Part shown: one piece after another, positions 30,480 to 40,808 of the stretch
Position numbering within the stretch: the first letter of the stretch is position 1
How the letters are laid out: each line of letters starts with the position of its first letter
Assembly (NCBI GenBank): GCA_000314955.1
Contig: BAEM01000053.1
Location: forward strand, 152,062 to 216,061
Length of the DNA: 64,000 bases
From: Paraglaciecola chathamensis S18K6
GTDB taxonomy: Bacteria > Pseudomonadota > Gammaproteobacteria > Enterobacterales > Alteromonadaceae
Reading direction: 5' to 3'
Made by a program: the position numbers and the translations under genes
Notes under the pieces: generated by a model
Told to the model about the DNA's origin: nothing
The model's database searches: none
Seen by the model: only the letters and a program-made list of their open reading frames with translations

Positions 30480-31190
30480 ATGTTAACGATGAATAATATT
30501 GGTAAGGTCTTTACCACTGACGTGGTGCAAACCCACGCCTTAAGGGATTTTAGTTTACAGGTAAATGAAGGTGACTTTTTAGCCGTAACAGGTACTTCTG
30601 GTTCGGGTAAAACAACATTTTTAAATGTGGCGGGGTTATTAGAAACCTTTGATAGCGGCCAGTACACGTTAGATGGCCAAGACATTCAAGGGCTAAATGA
30701 TCGTGCCCGAAGCCAATTACGCAATGAAAAAATCGGCTTTATTTTTCAAAGCTTTAACCTTATTCCTGATCTAAATTTATTCGATAATGTAGATGTTCCC
30801 CTGCGCTATCGCGGATTTAACGCAAGCCAACGAAAAGAACGTATCATCAACAGCTTAGAACGCGTTGGGCTTGGCAAGCGTTTGAAGCACCTCCCTTCTC
30901 AGCTATCAGGCGGGCAACAGCAGCGCGTCGCCATTGCCCGCGCATTAGCTGGCTCACCACGCTTTCTGCTGGCTGATGAGCCAACGGGAAACCTAGACAG
31001 CGATATGGCAAAGAGCGTGATGGCTTTGCTTCAAGAAATCAATCAAAGCGGCACCACCATTATTATGGTCACCCACGATAAAACGCTGGCCGAACAAGCT
31101 CAGCGACAAATTATTGTGCGCGACGGCAAGGTATGTGACTCAACGGGGCCTATCACCCGTCCGGAATCGGTTAGCGCAACGAATGTTTAA
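30480..31190 (+). CDS. ABC transporter ATPase (MacB/LolD type)
   Basis: A 236-residue nucleotide-binding subunit. Walker A is GTSGSGKTT, the signature is [14 protein letters not shown], Walker B is [14 protein letters not shown] and the H-loop is MVTHD. The NLDS after Walker B places it in the MacB/LolD/FtsE group. It overlaps the next permease gene by 8 bases. Unlike MacB, the ATPase and permease are separate chains, and two different permeases follow, so a heterodimeric permease is likely. Confidence 0.95.
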   Translation: MLTMNNIGKVFTTDVVQTHALRDFSLQVNEGDFLAVTGTSGSGKTTFLNVAGLLETFDSGQYTLDGQDIQGLNDRARSQLRNEKIGFIFQSFNLIPDLNLFDNVDVPLRYRGFNASQRKERIINSLERVGLGKRLKHLPSQLSGGQQQRVAIARALAGSPRFLLADEPTGNLDSDMAKSVMALLQEINQSGTTIIMVTHDKTLAEQAQRQIIVRDGKVCDSTGPITRPESVSATNV

Positions 31191-32490
31191 GTACTATGTG
31201 CAACTTGCACTTAGCAGTATTATGCGCTCAAAAGTGCATAGCCTACTGACAATGCTCACAATTGCCCTAGGGATAGGTGCTTGTACCATCACTTTAACCC
31301 TTGTTAGCAGCATGTCCGCAAACCCCATCAGCCATAAGAGTGAACAATTATTTCGCGTACAATTGGATAATTGGGACCCCAACCAAGCTGCTATTTCCCC
31401 AGATTTACCACCTGAATTTGTTACCTGGACCGACGCCAACAATATAGTGAACGCCAAACAAGCGAAAAGGCAAAGCGCCAGTGCAATCACTTGGGGTATG
31501 GTGAATCCAACAGAACAAGGTCTAACGCCCTTTTTGGCACTCATGCGCGTGACCAGTAAAGATTTTTTCCCTATGTTTGATGTGCCGTTTATCTATGGTG
31601 CAGGTTGGGATGAAAGCGCAGAGCAGAATAACGATTATGTGGTGGTGCTTAGCAAAGAAACAAATCAGCGGGTGTTTAATGGAGTTAACTCAGTGGGTAA
31701 AACGCTGACGATGCTCGGTGCAACATTTACTGTAGTTGGGGTGCTTGATGATTGGCATATGTCTCCTAAATTTTACGATATGTCTTATGGGGCATTTAGT
31801 GCGCCAGAAGATATTTATCTACCCCTTGGGTTAAAAGCCGTATTTGAATTACCCCATGGCGGCATTACCAGTTGCTGGAAGCCAATCGAAAGCCAGCGTT
31901 ATGATGCGTTTTTACACTCAGAATGCATTAACTTTCAACTCTGGGTAGAGCTTGAAGACGGTGAACAAAAGGCACAATTTAACCAGTACTTAACGAATTA
32001 TGTCACTCAACAAAAAACGCTTGGTCGATTCCCGCGGCCACTCAACAATCGCCTTTTAGACGTTACGCAATGGTTGGAATACAAACAAGTAGTGAAACAA
32101 GACATACAAGTGATGTTCTGGCTGTCGGTCATGTTTCTATTGGTTTGCCTTATCAATGCAGCCAGTTTACTCAGCGCTAAATTACACACCAAGCACAGTG
32201 AAATAGGCTTGCGCCGAGCACTGGGGGCGAATTTCAGTCAAATTATTCTGCAGTATTCCGTTGAAATAGTGTTTATCGGTTTATGTGGCGGAATATTAGG
32301 CGTGTTACTTGCCATTTTTGGCTTACAAGGTGTTGCCTCACTTTATGCCGGTTACGGGCAATTAATTGAATTAGATTTAACGGTAGTGACCAGTGTTATT
32401 GCGCTTGCGGTTGTGGGCACCATCATCGCAGGGTTAATACCCGTCTACTCTGCCTGTAGGCCCGCGCCTGCTATGCAGATTAAACAATAA
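31183..32490 (+). CDS. ABC transporter permease 1 (FtsX/MacB type)
   Basis: A 435-residue permease: one N-terminal helix (LLTMLTIALGIGACTITLTL), a large periplasmic domain of about 250 residues, and three C-terminal helices. The FtsX signature GLRRALGANFSQIILQYSVE sits before the penultimate helix. I place the start at 31183, where [10 protein letters not shown] begins inside the end of the ATPase gene; the longer frame from 31114 would be an artefact. It probably pairs with the next permease. Confidence 0.92.
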   Translation: MFKYYVQLALSSIMRSKVHSLLTMLTIALGIGACTITLTLVSSMSANPISHKSEQLFRVQLDNWDPNQAAISPDLPPEFVTWTDANNIVNAKQAKRQSASAITWGMVNPTEQGLTPFLALMRVTSKDFFPMFDVPFIYGAGWDESAEQNNDYVVVLSKETNQRVFNGVNSVGKTLTMLGATFTVVGVLDDWHMSPKFYDMSYGAFSAPEDIYLPLGLKAVFELPHGGITSCWKPIESQRYDAFLHSECINFQLWVELEDGEQKAQFNQYLTNYVTQQKTLGRFPRPLNNRLLDVTQWLEYKQVVKQDIQVMFWLSVMFLLVCLINAASLLSAKLHTKHSEIGLRRALGANFSQIILQYSVEIVFIGLCGGILGVLLAIFGLQGVASLYAGYGQLIELDLTVVTSVIALAVVGTIIAGLIPVYSACRPAPAMQIKQ

Positions 32491-32503
32491 ATAGGATGTG
32501 GTG

Positions 32504-33730
32504 ATGCAATTTTTTCTCAATCTTGGTCCTATTTTTCGGGCACTAATGCGCCAGCGTTTTAGCGCTATTTTGGTGGTTGTTCAAATCGCGATTACCATGG
32601 CAATCATTACCAATGGGCTGGCCATCACTTGGGAGCGATTTTTACATATAGAGCGTCACACAGGAATTGACGAGCACAATAGCTTCTTTTTAACCAGTTC
32701 TGGGTTCACTCAAGGCTTTAACCCCCGCGCCACAATCGAAAATGACTTAAGCCTTATTCGCGCCACAAATGGCGTCATCGATGCAGTACAAACAAACTCT
32801 TTTCCTTTATCAGACAGCGGCAACTGGTATGAATTACAAACCACAACCGATAAAGACGCTGCGCTTATTCCTGCCGCCAGTTATAAGTTTGACGAACACG
32901 GAATAAACACGTTTGGTTTAACCCTAGTAGCGGGTGAAAACTTCAGTGCGCAAGATACCCTTTGGTTAGATGAAGCTGACAGCCAGTGGCCAAGCCATGT
33001 GTTGATATCACAAGCGACCGCCTCGGCACTGTTTGGTGAAGCGCAATGGCAAACCGCTGTGGGTAAAACGCTCTTTGTTAATCAAAGCACGCCGCTTATT
33101 ATTAAGGGGATCGTTAAGCGACTGCATGCCCCTTGGGTTGATTGGCCCCATGTTGAGAAAACGATTATCTCACCTGCCCGGGTGACCCATAATTCAGCAC
33201 GGTATGTCATTCGTACTCAGCCTGGCAGGCTCAATGACCTTATGCAAAGCTTGAGCGCTTCACTTGCAAAAGAAAACACTCAACGTGTTATTCGCAAAGT
33301 AAAAAGCATTCAACAAGCCAAGGATGAAATTTACGCGGCTGATATAGCAACAGTGAGTATTCTGTTGGTGGTGATTGTGGTGTTAGCGTTCGTAACAGCT
33401 ATGGGTGTGGCTGGCCTGGCAAGTTTTAATATTGATAAGCGTCGTCAGCAAATTGGTATACGTAGAGCGCTGGGTGCCAGTAAAGGGCAAATATTACAGT
33501 ACTTCATGCTTGAAAACGCCTTACTGTGCGCTATTGGGGCGGTGCTGGGGGTGCTGCTAACCTTTATGCTAAATATATTTCTGGTCGACAGATATTCCTT
33601 AACACCACTGCCCTTGCTCTACGTGCCGATAGGTGTGCTTATTCTATTTTTCATAAGCCAACTAGCGGTTATTAAACCTGCAGTAAGGGCGATGAGTGTG
33701 TCTCCTGCTATGGCGACCAGAAGTCTTTAA
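32504..33730 (+). CDS. ABC transporter permease 2 (FtsX/MacB type)
   Basis: About 408 residues with the same layout as the preceding permease: an N-terminal helix near FSAILVVVQIAITMAII, a periplasmic MacB-like core, and three C-terminal helices after GIRRALGASKGQILQYFMLE. It starts 13 bases after the first permease with TAGGATG upstream; GTG codons at 32498 and 32501 are alternative starts. It ends the operon. A bidirectional terminator lies downstream at 33909-33940. Confidence 0.92.
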   Translation: MQFFLNLGPIFRALMRQRFSAILVVVQIAITMAIITNGLAITWERFLHIERHTGIDEHNSFFLTSSGFTQGFNPRATIENDLSLIRATNGVIDAVQTNSFPLSDSGNWYELQTTTDKDAALIPAASYKFDEHGINTFGLTLVAGENFSAQDTLWLDEADSQWPSHVLISQATASALFGEAQWQTAVGKTLFVNQSTPLIIKGIVKRLHAPWVDWPHVEKTIISPARVTHNSARYVIRTQPGRLNDLMQSLSASLAKENTQRVIRKVKSIQQAKDEIYAADIATVSILLVVIVVLAFVTAMGVAGLASFNIDKRRQQIGIRRALGASKGQILQYFMLENALLCAIGAVLGVLLTFMLNIFLVDRYSLTPLPLLYVPIGVLILFFISQLAVIKPAVRAMSVSPAMATRSL

Positions 33731-33804
33731 CCGTTGAAGATAAGTCTTTAACGGTTGAACAGATTAAATCCCTATACCTCTGGGCAAAACGCACACGGCC
33801 TCTT

Positions 33805-33867
33805 GAGTTCAATGTTGGAACAGTTCAGTTCAATGTTGGCACAGGTCAGTTCAATGTTAGTACAGCT
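33805..33867. repeat. 21-bp tandem repeat, three copies
   Basis: Three contiguous 21-base units at 33805, 33826 and 33847, each of the form CAGTTCAATGTTGG followed by a variable ACAGTT-like end. A frame across them would read SSMLxQ-type repeats, but that frame runs on through a terminator and is not credible as a gene. Confidence 0.88.
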
Positions 33868-33908
33868 CGAAAATAGCGAAGCATTTTGTAAACCACCTTC
33901 TAGAACGC

Positions 33909-33942
33909 AAAAAGCGCAGTGTTTCCACTGCGCTTTGCTTTG
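33909..33942. terminator. Bidirectional intrinsic terminator between the ABC operon and the agarase gene
   Basis: AAAGCGCAGTG pairs with CACTGCGCTTT across a short TTTC-type loop, with A-rich sequence on the left and T-rich on the right. It sits between two convergent genes and should stop transcription from both sides. Confidence 0.88.
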
Positions 33943-33996
33943 CCTGTATAGGCGCTTTGCTCTTATAAAACGCGCTAAATAATGTGTTAAGCGCTT

Positions 33997-36378
33997 TTAT
34001 TTTTCGCTGAAGCGTCTTTCATACATGTCTTTATGTAAATTCTTAGCTGCATTCACCATAGGCTTATACGGTGTATCAGTCACATTAACAAACCCGACAT
34101 TGTAGTTTTCTCCGTCATAGGCGCGCCCTGTGATGGGCGAGTCCATATACTGAAACCAGTGCGCACCAATGAAATACGGATTATCGATGATCGTGCCCAT
34201 ATAATCTTGGTACATATCTGCGCGGTCTTGTTGGTTCGCTGCATGTACTAAACCAGGATGGAATAAACCACTGTCAGTCGCGCCGATATGAAATTCCCCG
34301 ACGATTGATGGCATATCAAAGTCATCTAGAAATCCCCAGCCTTTAGGATGTAGGCCTTCTTTGTATATGTTGTAACTCATTACGTCCACGTACTGAGTAG
34401 CGGCTTTTGCCACTTCCATCGGCATACCCCAATCAGCAAAACGCGAACCTAAATACAGATGATTAGGCAGATAGGTTTGCATAGCAGCATCAACTGTCGA
34501 GAAATACTTATCTGCATAGGCATAAAGCATTTCGCTGTAATCCGCCAGCTGTTGCTTTTCTTGTGCTTTGTTGGTGGCAAGAACAGAATCAATGCCTTGA
34601 TCAAAGTCAGACCAAGATTCGATATTTTTACCCCAAGCTGCATTTAACGCTTCAATCGTGGTGTATTTGTCTTTAGCTAGTTTGGTAAACGCTGCCTTAG
34701 TGGGCACCTTGCTACCATCTCGTTTTAAGGTATTAAATACGATGCCGTAACGTGATTGAGGCGTTTCGCTGCGCCCAAAGCTCTTTTCGTTATCAATAAA
34801 CACCCCAACACACCAAGGGGTATTTTTAACTTCATCGGCGATCACGCTAACCGTATGCATGGCGCGCGCCTTAAATTTAGGGTCAAACACATCTGGCATG
34901 TTGCCCCAAAAATCATCACCACTTGAAACTGTTTTAAAGTCACCAATGATCCACCCATTGGCAAAAAACGGCACTTGCTGATTATCGTAATACGCAGGAT
35001 CGGTCCAATTACCAAGTGAGGTGAATCCCCAATTGCGCATTCTATCTAGGGTTACATCCTGCCATTTCTGCATGTAGTCATTGCTAATTTCACTGTATTT
35101 GCGGTCCAGATTGGCCGAGTAGAAACTATAGGTTTCTCCTTGTTTTAGTGGCCCAGAATGCACCCCAGTGCGATAGCCATAGTGTTTGCCCATAGGCTCA
35201 TCGTAACTAGGTAGCCAAGTGAATAAATCTTTTCGTAATTCAGATGCCACGAATCGCGCAGGAACGGCACTATCATCAACCCGATTAAGCCCTTGTGAGT
35301 CAGACGGGGTAACATCAGCGTTATCTGCTTTTACTAATACCTCTGGCGGGAAGTCATAACCGGTCATGGTAGAAGAGTTGGCCAAGCGGATAATATCGAT
35401 ACCCGTTGCAAAATAAAGATAACCGTCGGGGTCCACTAAACTCCACTTGCCGTTATATTTCGCTGTTCTGAAATTGCCGGTAGCTTCCAGTTTCGGCCCC
35501 TCTAACCAACCGCCCCATTTTGAGCGAGGAGCGTTCCATTTTCCATCGAGTGTTTGTAGTTCTTTATCACGGGCGTCTTTTAACTCTGTTAATGAATGCA
35601 CCTTACCGTCGAATTCACGTTTCGCATTCTGACCAAATTTATCGACCACACCGGTAAGGTACAGCGTATCCATAGGTGGGTTTTGACGCAAACGTATATC
35701 GTTTATCGTAATTTGCTTATCAAATAGGTTATTTTGTACGCTCAAGGATATTTTGCTAATCCCACTGAGCTTCAGATTTTTCTTACCCCATAAAGAAATA
35801 AATTGCGTATCTTCAGACGTCCAGGTATCAGGGTTTGAACGCAAACCAGAGGTAAAGTTGAATTCATTTTTATCATCACTGATGGATTTCGCTAAATCAT
35901 GCCCGGCCATTTTTGCATAATAAGTACGTTGTGGCCCAACCGGCACGCTGACAGAGCGAGTGTAAGTATCGCCGTTGGTGTCTGAAATGTTTAAAAACAA
36001 CTGAACGGAGTGTTCACCCTGATTGCCAATATCAAAGGCGATATTAAAATTATCTAAGTCGCTCCAATCCCATGGTTTTTGCGGTACAAAGTCCACTGCA
36101 CTATTGATGTTTTCTTTACCATGAAAGACGACGGTCAAGCCGCTGGCAGGTGACTCAGATACCGTGCCTGTCGCATTGGTGTATTTAACCTCTTTGAGGG
36201 ACTCATCATCAGAGGCAACAAATAAGGTTTCAAGTGTTTTTTCGGCCTGTTCACCCTGTTGATTTTGTTGAACTTGAGTATCAGAAAAACCATTTCTAGG
36301 GTCTTTGGTTTCACTGGTACTGCACCCTGCTAACGCGCTAACAATTGCACTAAACAATAGCGTTTTACTGGCATTCAT
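33997..36378 (-). CDS. GH50 beta-agarase, lipoprotein
   Basis: A 793-residue lipoprotein; the signal peptide ends in the lipobox ALAGC (Cys19). Residues 50-235 form a carbohydrate-binding-like beta-sandwich, then the GH50 (beta/alpha)8 domain follows. KWGGWLEGPKLEATGNF and ATGIDII match GH50 agarases. The likely catalytic pair is Glu531 in FIDNEKSFG (acid/base) and Glu695 in IVGEFHIGA (nucleophile). GH50 enzymes cut agarose beta-1,4 bonds, often exolytically, releasing neoagarobiose. The lipid anchor places it in the cell envelope. It is divergent from the symporter-kinase-GH117 operon, with a palindromic operator upstream of each. Confidence 0.95.
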   Translation of the reverse strand: MNASKTLLFSAIVSALAGCSTSETKDPRNGFSDTQVQQNQQGEQAEKTLETLFVASDDESLKEVKYTNATGTVSESPASGLTVVFHGKENINSAVDFVPQKPWDWSDLDNFNIAFDIGNQGEHSVQLFLNISDTNGDTYTRSVSVPVGPQRTYYAKMAGHDLAKSISDDKNEFNFTSGLRSNPDTWTSEDTQFISLWGKKNLKLSGISKISLSVQNNLFDKQITINDIRLRQNPPMDTLYLTGVVDKFGQNAKREFDGKVHSLTELKDARDKELQTLDGKWNAPRSKWGGWLEGPKLEATGNFRTAKYNGKWSLVDPDGYLYFATGIDIIRLANSSTMTGYDFPPEVLVKADNADVTPSDSQGLNRVDDSAVPARFVASELRKDLFTWLPSYDEPMGKHYGYRTGVHSGPLKQGETYSFYSANLDRKYSEISNDYMQKWQDVTLDRMRNWGFTSLGNWTDPAYYDNQQVPFFANGWIIGDFKTVSSGDDFWGNMPDVFDPKFKARAMHTVSVIADEVKNTPWCVGVFIDNEKSFGRSETPQSRYGIVFNTLKRDGSKVPTKAAFTKLAKDKYTTIEALNAAWGKNIESWSDFDQGIDSVLATNKAQEKQQLADYSEMLYAYADKYFSTVDAAMQTYLPNHLYLGSRFADWGMPMEVAKAATQYVDVMSYNIYKEGLHPKGWGFLDDFDMPSIVGEFHIGATDSGLFHPGLVHAANQQDRADMYQDYMGTIIDNPYFIGAHWFQYMDSPITGRAYDGENYNVGFVNVTDTPYKPMVNAAKNLHKDMYERRFSEK

Positions 36379-36447
36379 ATTTGTCCCTCTGAAAGAATAT
36401 TAACATAATTTACAATTTGGCATTATACACAGCACACTCACCATGTA

Positions 36448-36461
36448 AATTGTTAACAATT
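36448..36461. promoter_or_regulatory. Palindromic operator AATTGTTAACAATT, agarase side
   Basis: A perfect 14-bp palindrome 70 bases upstream of the agarase start, in the promoter zone of the divergent agar genes. The same motif recurs at three other promoters in the window, which makes a shared regulator site likely. Confidence 0.75.
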
Positions 36462-36719
36462 AATTAGATATTTATTTTACTACAGTGCCCTCAACTTATT
36501 TTGATAAATCATATATTTGAATATCTTAATAAGGAAAAAGTAGACAACAAGGGATGATAATTGTCTTATACTGCGTCGCAAAATTTAGTGTTAATGCACA
36601 ACAGTGAAGCATAACAGCAGAAACTCATTAACATTCTGGTAAACGTCATTAATGGCTTAACCCACCCAACATCAGTGTTATAAAACCGACGCGGTGCCGA
36701 CTTGCATTTAAGAATAATT

Positions 36720-36733
36720 AATTGTTAACAATT
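36720..36733. promoter_or_regulatory. Palindromic operator AATTGTTAACAATT, symporter side
   Basis: A perfect copy 73 bases upstream of the symporter gene; with the flanking T and A it is a 16-bp palindrome. The two copies are 272 bases apart, so looping across the divergent promoter is possible. Confidence 0.75.
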
Positions 36734-36805
36734 ATCAATATTTACGTTAGCATAAAGCAAAGACGATTTGAGTAACCTTGTGACTCAAGCAAAATAGGAA
36801 CACCA

Positions 36806-38395
36806 ATGAATAATCAAGTTAGACATGTATTCTTCTGCGCAATTGTAGTGGCATTCGGAGGATTCATTTTTGGTCTAGACGCTGCCCTCATCTCTGGTAC
36901 AGTGCGTTTTATCTCTGCTGAGTTTGCCCTGTCAGACTTGCAAATCGGTGCGGTAGTCAGTGCCCCTGGCTTCGGTGTTTTGTTTGCTTTACTGATCACA
37001 GGCTTTATTTGCGATAAGTACGGTCGTCGTCAGGCACTGCTAATTATTTCTTTCCTCTATATTTTGTCAGCTGTGGCATCCGTATGCGCGTTCTCATTTG
37101 AAATGTTGGTAACGGCGCGCTTTGTCGGCGGGTTAGCATTTACATCATTATCGGTGGCCGCCATGTATATCGGTGAAATTGCTCCGCCAAAACTGCGTGG
37201 TAAATTGGTCGCTATGATCCAAATTAATATCGTTATTGGCCTCTCAGCGGCGTATTTTGCCAACTACATGATATTGCAAGTATCACAAATGGAGGCGGAT
37301 TGGGTTTATGCGCTTGGCCTAGATACGCATACGTGGCGCTGGATGCTCGGCATAGAAGTTGTGCCTGCGGTCATTTGGCTATTCTTGCTTGTTTTAATCC
37401 CTCGAAGCCCTCGCTGGTTGGTGATGAACAATCGCATCAGTGAAGCGACCACCGTATTGCATCAATTTTTGACTAACCAAGAAGTCGAAAAAGAATTAGA
37501 GCAAATTCAGCATAGTGTGGCTCTAGGCGATAAACACACCCTATCTACCATGCAAGCTATAAAAGCCATGTTCGGTAGCAAAATGCGTAAAGCAGCCCTG
37601 ATTGGTTTAACCATGGGTGTTGTGCAGCAAATTACCGGCATCAATGCGATTATGTTCTATGCCCCAACAGTCTTTGAGCAAGTTGGCTTAGGGACAAATG
37701 CGGCGTTTTTTCAAGCGCTGATCGTCGGGTTAGTCAGTGTGTTGTTTACTGTTGCAGCGGTGCTTTTGGTGGACAAACTCGGACGTCGACCACTGGTTAT
37801 TTACGGCTTAGCGGCGGGCACCATTAGCTTATTCATGTGTCACTACGCGTTTAGTCATGCCACTTACATGCTTACCCCAGAGCAAATCTCATCGTTTACC
37901 AATGAACACAGCATCGCCAGTATGCACAATATGCTAAATACCGCGTTTAGCTCAGATATAGAATTTAAAAATCAATTACAGTCGGTTATTGGCGTCGAAG
38001 AATTCAGACGTCATGAAGGTCAACTCATGCAAATGGCAACTAACGTCAACGCGAACATGATATTAATTGGCGTAATGGGCTACATCGCTGCATTTCACTT
38101 CTCGATTGGCCCTGTTATGTGGGTGCTGTTCTCAGAAATATTCCCTATTGCCATTCGCGGTACTGCTATCCCCATGTTTGCCCTACTAGCGAGTATTGTT
38201 AGCTACTTAGTGCAACAGTTCTTCCCGTGGCAACTAAGTCACATGGGAGCCAGTAATATCTTCTTGTTCTACGCTATCAGTGGTGCCATAGGTTTTGTGA
38301 TTTTATTTAAAATCATGCCCGAAACCAAAAACAAGACTATCGAAGAAATTGAGCTGGATTTAGACAGCACGAAAAACAAAGTGAGTGTGGCCTAA
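36806..38395 (+). CDS. MFS sugar-proton symporter (SP family), probably agar-sugar uptake
   Basis: A 529-residue transporter with 12 expected helices. The family marks are present: [10 protein letters not shown] after helix 2, [10 protein letters not shown] after helix 6, [14 protein letters not shown] after helix 8, and [15 protein letters not shown] at the end. [17 protein letters not shown] in helix 7 matches sugar symporters of the XylE/GalP type. A hydrophilic insertion of about 70 residues between helices 9 and 10 is longer than in XylE. Co-transcribed with a sugar kinase and GH117, it probably imports neoagarobiose or a monosaccharide; which one is not shown by the sequence. Confidence 0.92.
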   Translation: MNNQVRHVFFCAIVVAFGGFIFGLDAALISGTVRFISAEFALSDLQIGAVVSAPGFGVLFALLITGFICDKYGRRQALLIISFLYILSAVASVCAFSFEMLVTARFVGGLAFTSLSVAAMYIGEIAPPKLRGKLVAMIQINIVIGLSAAYFANYMILQVSQMEADWVYALGLDTHTWRWMLGIEVVPAVIWLFLLVLIPRSPRWLVMNNRISEATTVLHQFLTNQEVEKELEQIQHSVALGDKHTLSTMQAIKAMFGSKMRKAALIGLTMGVVQQITGINAIMFYAPTVFEQVGLGTNAAFFQALIVGLVSVLFTVAAVLLVDKLGRRPLVIYGLAAGTISLFMCHYAFSHATYMLTPEQISSFTNEHSIASMHNMLNTAFSSDIEFKNQLQSVIGVEEFRRHEGQLMQMATNVNANMILIGVMGYIAAFHFSIGPVMWVLFSEIFPIAIRGTAIPMFALLASIVSYLVQQFFPWQLSHMGASNIFLFYAISGAIGFVILFKIMPETKNKTIEEIELDLDSTKNKVSVA

Positions 38396-38396
38396 T

Positions 38397-39347
38397 ATGC
38401 GTAATCCATCACTTTTGGCCATTGGCGAATGCATGGTCGAGTTGAGTGTTAACTCACAAAATTCGCTGCAGCATTCGTTTGCAGGCGATACCTATAACTC
38501 TTTAGTGTACGCAAAACGTTGGCAGCCCGAAATCGACTGTTTCTTTTTGTCAGGCATTGGGCAAGATATGTTTAGTAGCATGATGACGAAGCATTGGCAA
38601 AAGCACGGTATTCATAGTCAATTCACGCTTTCCTCCCCTGAACATAATGTGGGTATATACGCGATAAAAAATGATCCCAATGGTGAAAGACAGTTCGATT
38701 ATTGGCGTAAAAACTCCGCCGCTACCCAGCTAATGTCACTAATTGAGCAAAGTGATAGCGAATCTACTTGGCCACATTTCGACTTGGTTTATTTCAGTGG
38801 AATATCCCTAGGAATATTAGCTGAAGACGACAAGTCCCGATTTATTGACTTAATAAAACGGTTAAGAAGCAAAGGCAGCAAAATCGCATTCGATCCAAAC
38901 TACCGTCCTAAGATGTGGACAGGCAAGGCCCACGCTATTAAGTGGCTTGAAGCCGCGTATGGCGTGAGCGACATAGTCTTACCGGGAACCGAAGATCATC
39001 AAGATCTATTAGGCCATACCGGGGTAGAAGAGATAGTCAGTTACTGCACAAAGCACCAGGTAAGCGAGCTCGTCATTAAAGCGGGTAAACAAGGCGTTTT
39101 TGCTTTTGAAAACGCCCAAGCCGTATGTCATGTGCCTTTTACTCCTGCAAAAGTGCAGCGCGACACGACCGCCGCAGGAGACTCTTTTGCCGGGGTTTAC
39201 TTAGCATGCAGAATGGCAAACAAAGATGTTCAATCAGCTATTGAGCAAGCATCAGGGGCCGCAGGCCTCGTTGTGCAACACCAGGGTGCCATTGTAGAGC
39301 ACAGTATTTTTGATGTATTCCGCCAGCAATTCATTCAGGCGCTTTAA
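38397..39347 (+). CDS. kdgK: PfkB-family kinase, 2-keto-3-deoxygluconate/galactonate kinase type
   Basis: A 316-residue ribokinase-fold enzyme. It starts [12 protein letters not shown], has [13 protein letters not shown] near residue 30, [10 protein letters not shown] in the middle, and [16 protein letters not shown] at the C-terminus, where GDS gives the catalytic Asp. These match KdgK. In agar degraders 3,6-anhydro-L-galactose is oxidised and isomerised to 2-keto-3-deoxygalactonate, which a KdgK-like kinase phosphorylates, so this is the likely role here. The ATG at 38397 follows the symporter stop by one base, so the genes are tightly coupled. Confidence 0.9.
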   Translation: MRNPSLLAIGECMVELSVNSQNSLQHSFAGDTYNSLVYAKRWQPEIDCFFLSGIGQDMFSSMMTKHWQKHGIHSQFTLSSPEHNVGIYAIKNDPNGERQFDYWRKNSAATQLMSLIEQSDSESTWPHFDLVYFSGISLGILAEDDKSRFIDLIKRLRSKGSKIAFDPNYRPKMWTGKAHAIKWLEAAYGVSDIVLPGTEDHQDLLGHTGVEEIVSYCTKHQVSELVIKAGKQGVFAFENAQAVCHVPFTPAKVQRDTTAAGDSFAGVYLACRMANKDVQSAIEQASGAAGLVVQHQGAIVEHSIFDVFRQQFIQAL

Positions 39348-39390
39348 CGCCAATTGGAAAACATCTAACCGTTAGTACGAGGAAATTTTA

Positions 39391-40476
39391 ATGACTCAGG
39401 CCAACCAAAAACAAAGCCTAGCCACCAAGCGCGCTATCGAGCGCGGTTACGATTCAAAGAACGCTGACTGGATGATCGAATTCGAATCCAGCCCGCTAAA
39501 AGGTGACTTTGCCTTTGAAGAAGGGGTGATACGTCGCGACCCAACATCTGTGATATCAGTAGATGGTGTATACCATTGCTGGTACACCAAAGGCACAGGC
39601 GAAACCGTTGGTTTTGGTAGCAGTAACCCAGAGGATAAAGTGTTCCCGTGGGATTTAACGGAAGTGTGGCACGCCACGTCAAATGATGGTGAAACATGGC
39701 AAGAGCAAGGCCCAGCGATTCAACGAGGCGCCTCGGGAGAGTTTGACGATCGCGCAGTTTTTACCCCAGAAGTGCTCGCCCATGAAGGAAAATACTATTT
39801 GGTATATCAGACGGTGCAGTTTCCCTACACCAATCGGCAAATCGAACAAATTGCTATCGCGCACGCGAATTCGCCCTTTGGCCCTTGGGTAAAATCAACC
39901 GCGCCTATTCTCAGCCCCTCTATGGACGGCGAATGGTTGGGCGAAGAAGACAACCGTTTCCATGTTAAGTCAAAAGGCAGCTTTGACAGTCATAAAGTGC
40001 ACGATCCTTGTTTGTTGGTTTTCAATGGAAAATTCCATTTGTATTACAAAGGGGAAACCATGGGCGAAGAAATGAATTTTGGTGGCCGAGAAATAAAACA
40101 CGGCGTTGCCATAGCTGACAACATTTTAGGCCCGTATCACAAGTCTGAATACAATCCCATTTCTAACAGTGGCCACGAAGTCGTCGTGTGGAACTACAAA
40201 GGCGGGGTTGCTAGCTTATTAACCACAGATGGGCCAGAAAAGAACACCATTCAATTTGCTCCAGACGGCATTAATTTTGATATTAAAGCCCATATTAAAG
40301 GTGCGCCAGAAGCGATTGGCCTTTACCGCCCTAGCGAAACACAAGACCCCCCTACCCCAGGCTTACATTGGGGTTTGTGTCACAAGTACGATCCGAGTTG
40401 GAATTGGAATTACATTTGTCGCTATCGCCTGAAAAAACAAATATTGGACGCTGGCACTTTTCAAAACAGTAACTAG
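39391..40476 (+). CDS. GH117 alpha-1,3-L-neoagarooligosaccharide hydrolase
   Basis: A 361-residue five-bladed beta-propeller enzyme with no signal peptide, so cytoplasmic. It follows the GH117 pattern closely: RAIERGYD at the N-terminus (used in dimer exchange), [13 protein letters not shown] with the catalytic Asp region, [41 protein letters not shown] and [14 protein letters not shown]117 removes 3,6-anhydro-L-galactose from the non-reducing end of neoagarooligosaccharides, turning neoagarobiose into anhydrogalactose and galactose. GAGGA precedes the ATG. It ends the symporter-kinase-GH117 set, 43 bases after the kinase, and completes the agarase product pathway. Confidence 0.96.
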   Translation: MTQANQKQSLATKRAIERGYDSKNADWMIEFESSPLKGDFAFEEGVIRRDPTSVISVDGVYHCWYTKGTGETVGFGSSNPEDKVFPWDLTEVWHATSNDGETWQEQGPAIQRGASGEFDDRAVFTPEVLAHEGKYYLVYQTVQFPYTNRQIEQIAIAHANSPFGPWVKSTAPILSPSMDGEWLGEEDNRFHVKSKGSFDSHKVHDPCLLVFNGKFHLYYKGETMGEEMNFGGREIKHGVAIADNILGPYHKSEYNPISNSGHEVVVWNYKGGVASLLTTDGPEKNTIQFAPDGINFDIKAHIKGAPEAIGLYRPSETQDPPTPGLHWGLCHKYDPSWNWNYICRYRLKKQILDAGTFQNSN

Positions 40477-40538
40477 TGGTGGACCAACTGTGGACATCAA
40501 AAGTCAATGTTTACGTACAACAGTAAGAGGATGAACCC

Positions 40539-40808
40539 ATGTACAAAAGCATGCAATTAATCGACATGTTGAGGAAAAAATACCGTCTACGGTCTGACAA
40601 CACCGTTGCCAAAAAGCTTGGTGTATCGCGTTCAGCCGTTAGCCGTTACCGCAATCAAACTGGCTCTATCGATGACAGGCTGGCGGTAGAAATAGCTGAA
40701 ATGCTCGCCCTTGACCCGTTTGAAGTGCTCGCATCGATGCGTTGCGAACGTGCAGCGCGTAACAACAGCCCGACAGACATCAATTTTTGGCGTAAATACG
40801 CAGCCTAA
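40539..40808 (+). CDS. Small Cro/XRE-type DNA-binding protein (DUF3693-like)
   Basis: An 89-residue protein with a helix-turn-helix in residues 15-45 (SDNTVAKKLGVSRSAVSRYRN), followed by a helical part (VEIAEMLALDPFEVLASMRCERA) and FWRKYAA at the end. This layout resembles DUF3693/Cro-like regulators known mostly from phages and mobile elements. AGAGGATG lies upstream of the ATG. It follows GH117 by 62 bases on the same strand, so it could be co-transcribed with the agar genes or be a leftover of a mobile element. Its target is unknown. Confidence 0.82.
   Translation: MYKSMQLIDMLRKKYRLRSDNTVAKKLGVSRSAVSRYRNQTGSIDDRLAVEIAEMLALDPFEVLASMRCERAARNNSPTDINFWRKYAA

Larger units (their letters stand above)
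36379..36805. other. Divergent promoter region of the agar-use locus
   Basis: About 430 AT-rich bases between the agarase and symporter genes. Apart from the two operator palindromes, no gene or further structured element was seen. Two divergent promoters must lie here. Confidence 0.5.

Noticed and set aside
33755..33982. A 75-residue open frame downstream of the ABC operon
   Set aside because: It is made largely of the 21-bp repeat and then reads through a strong bidirectional terminator; it has no good ribosome-binding site.
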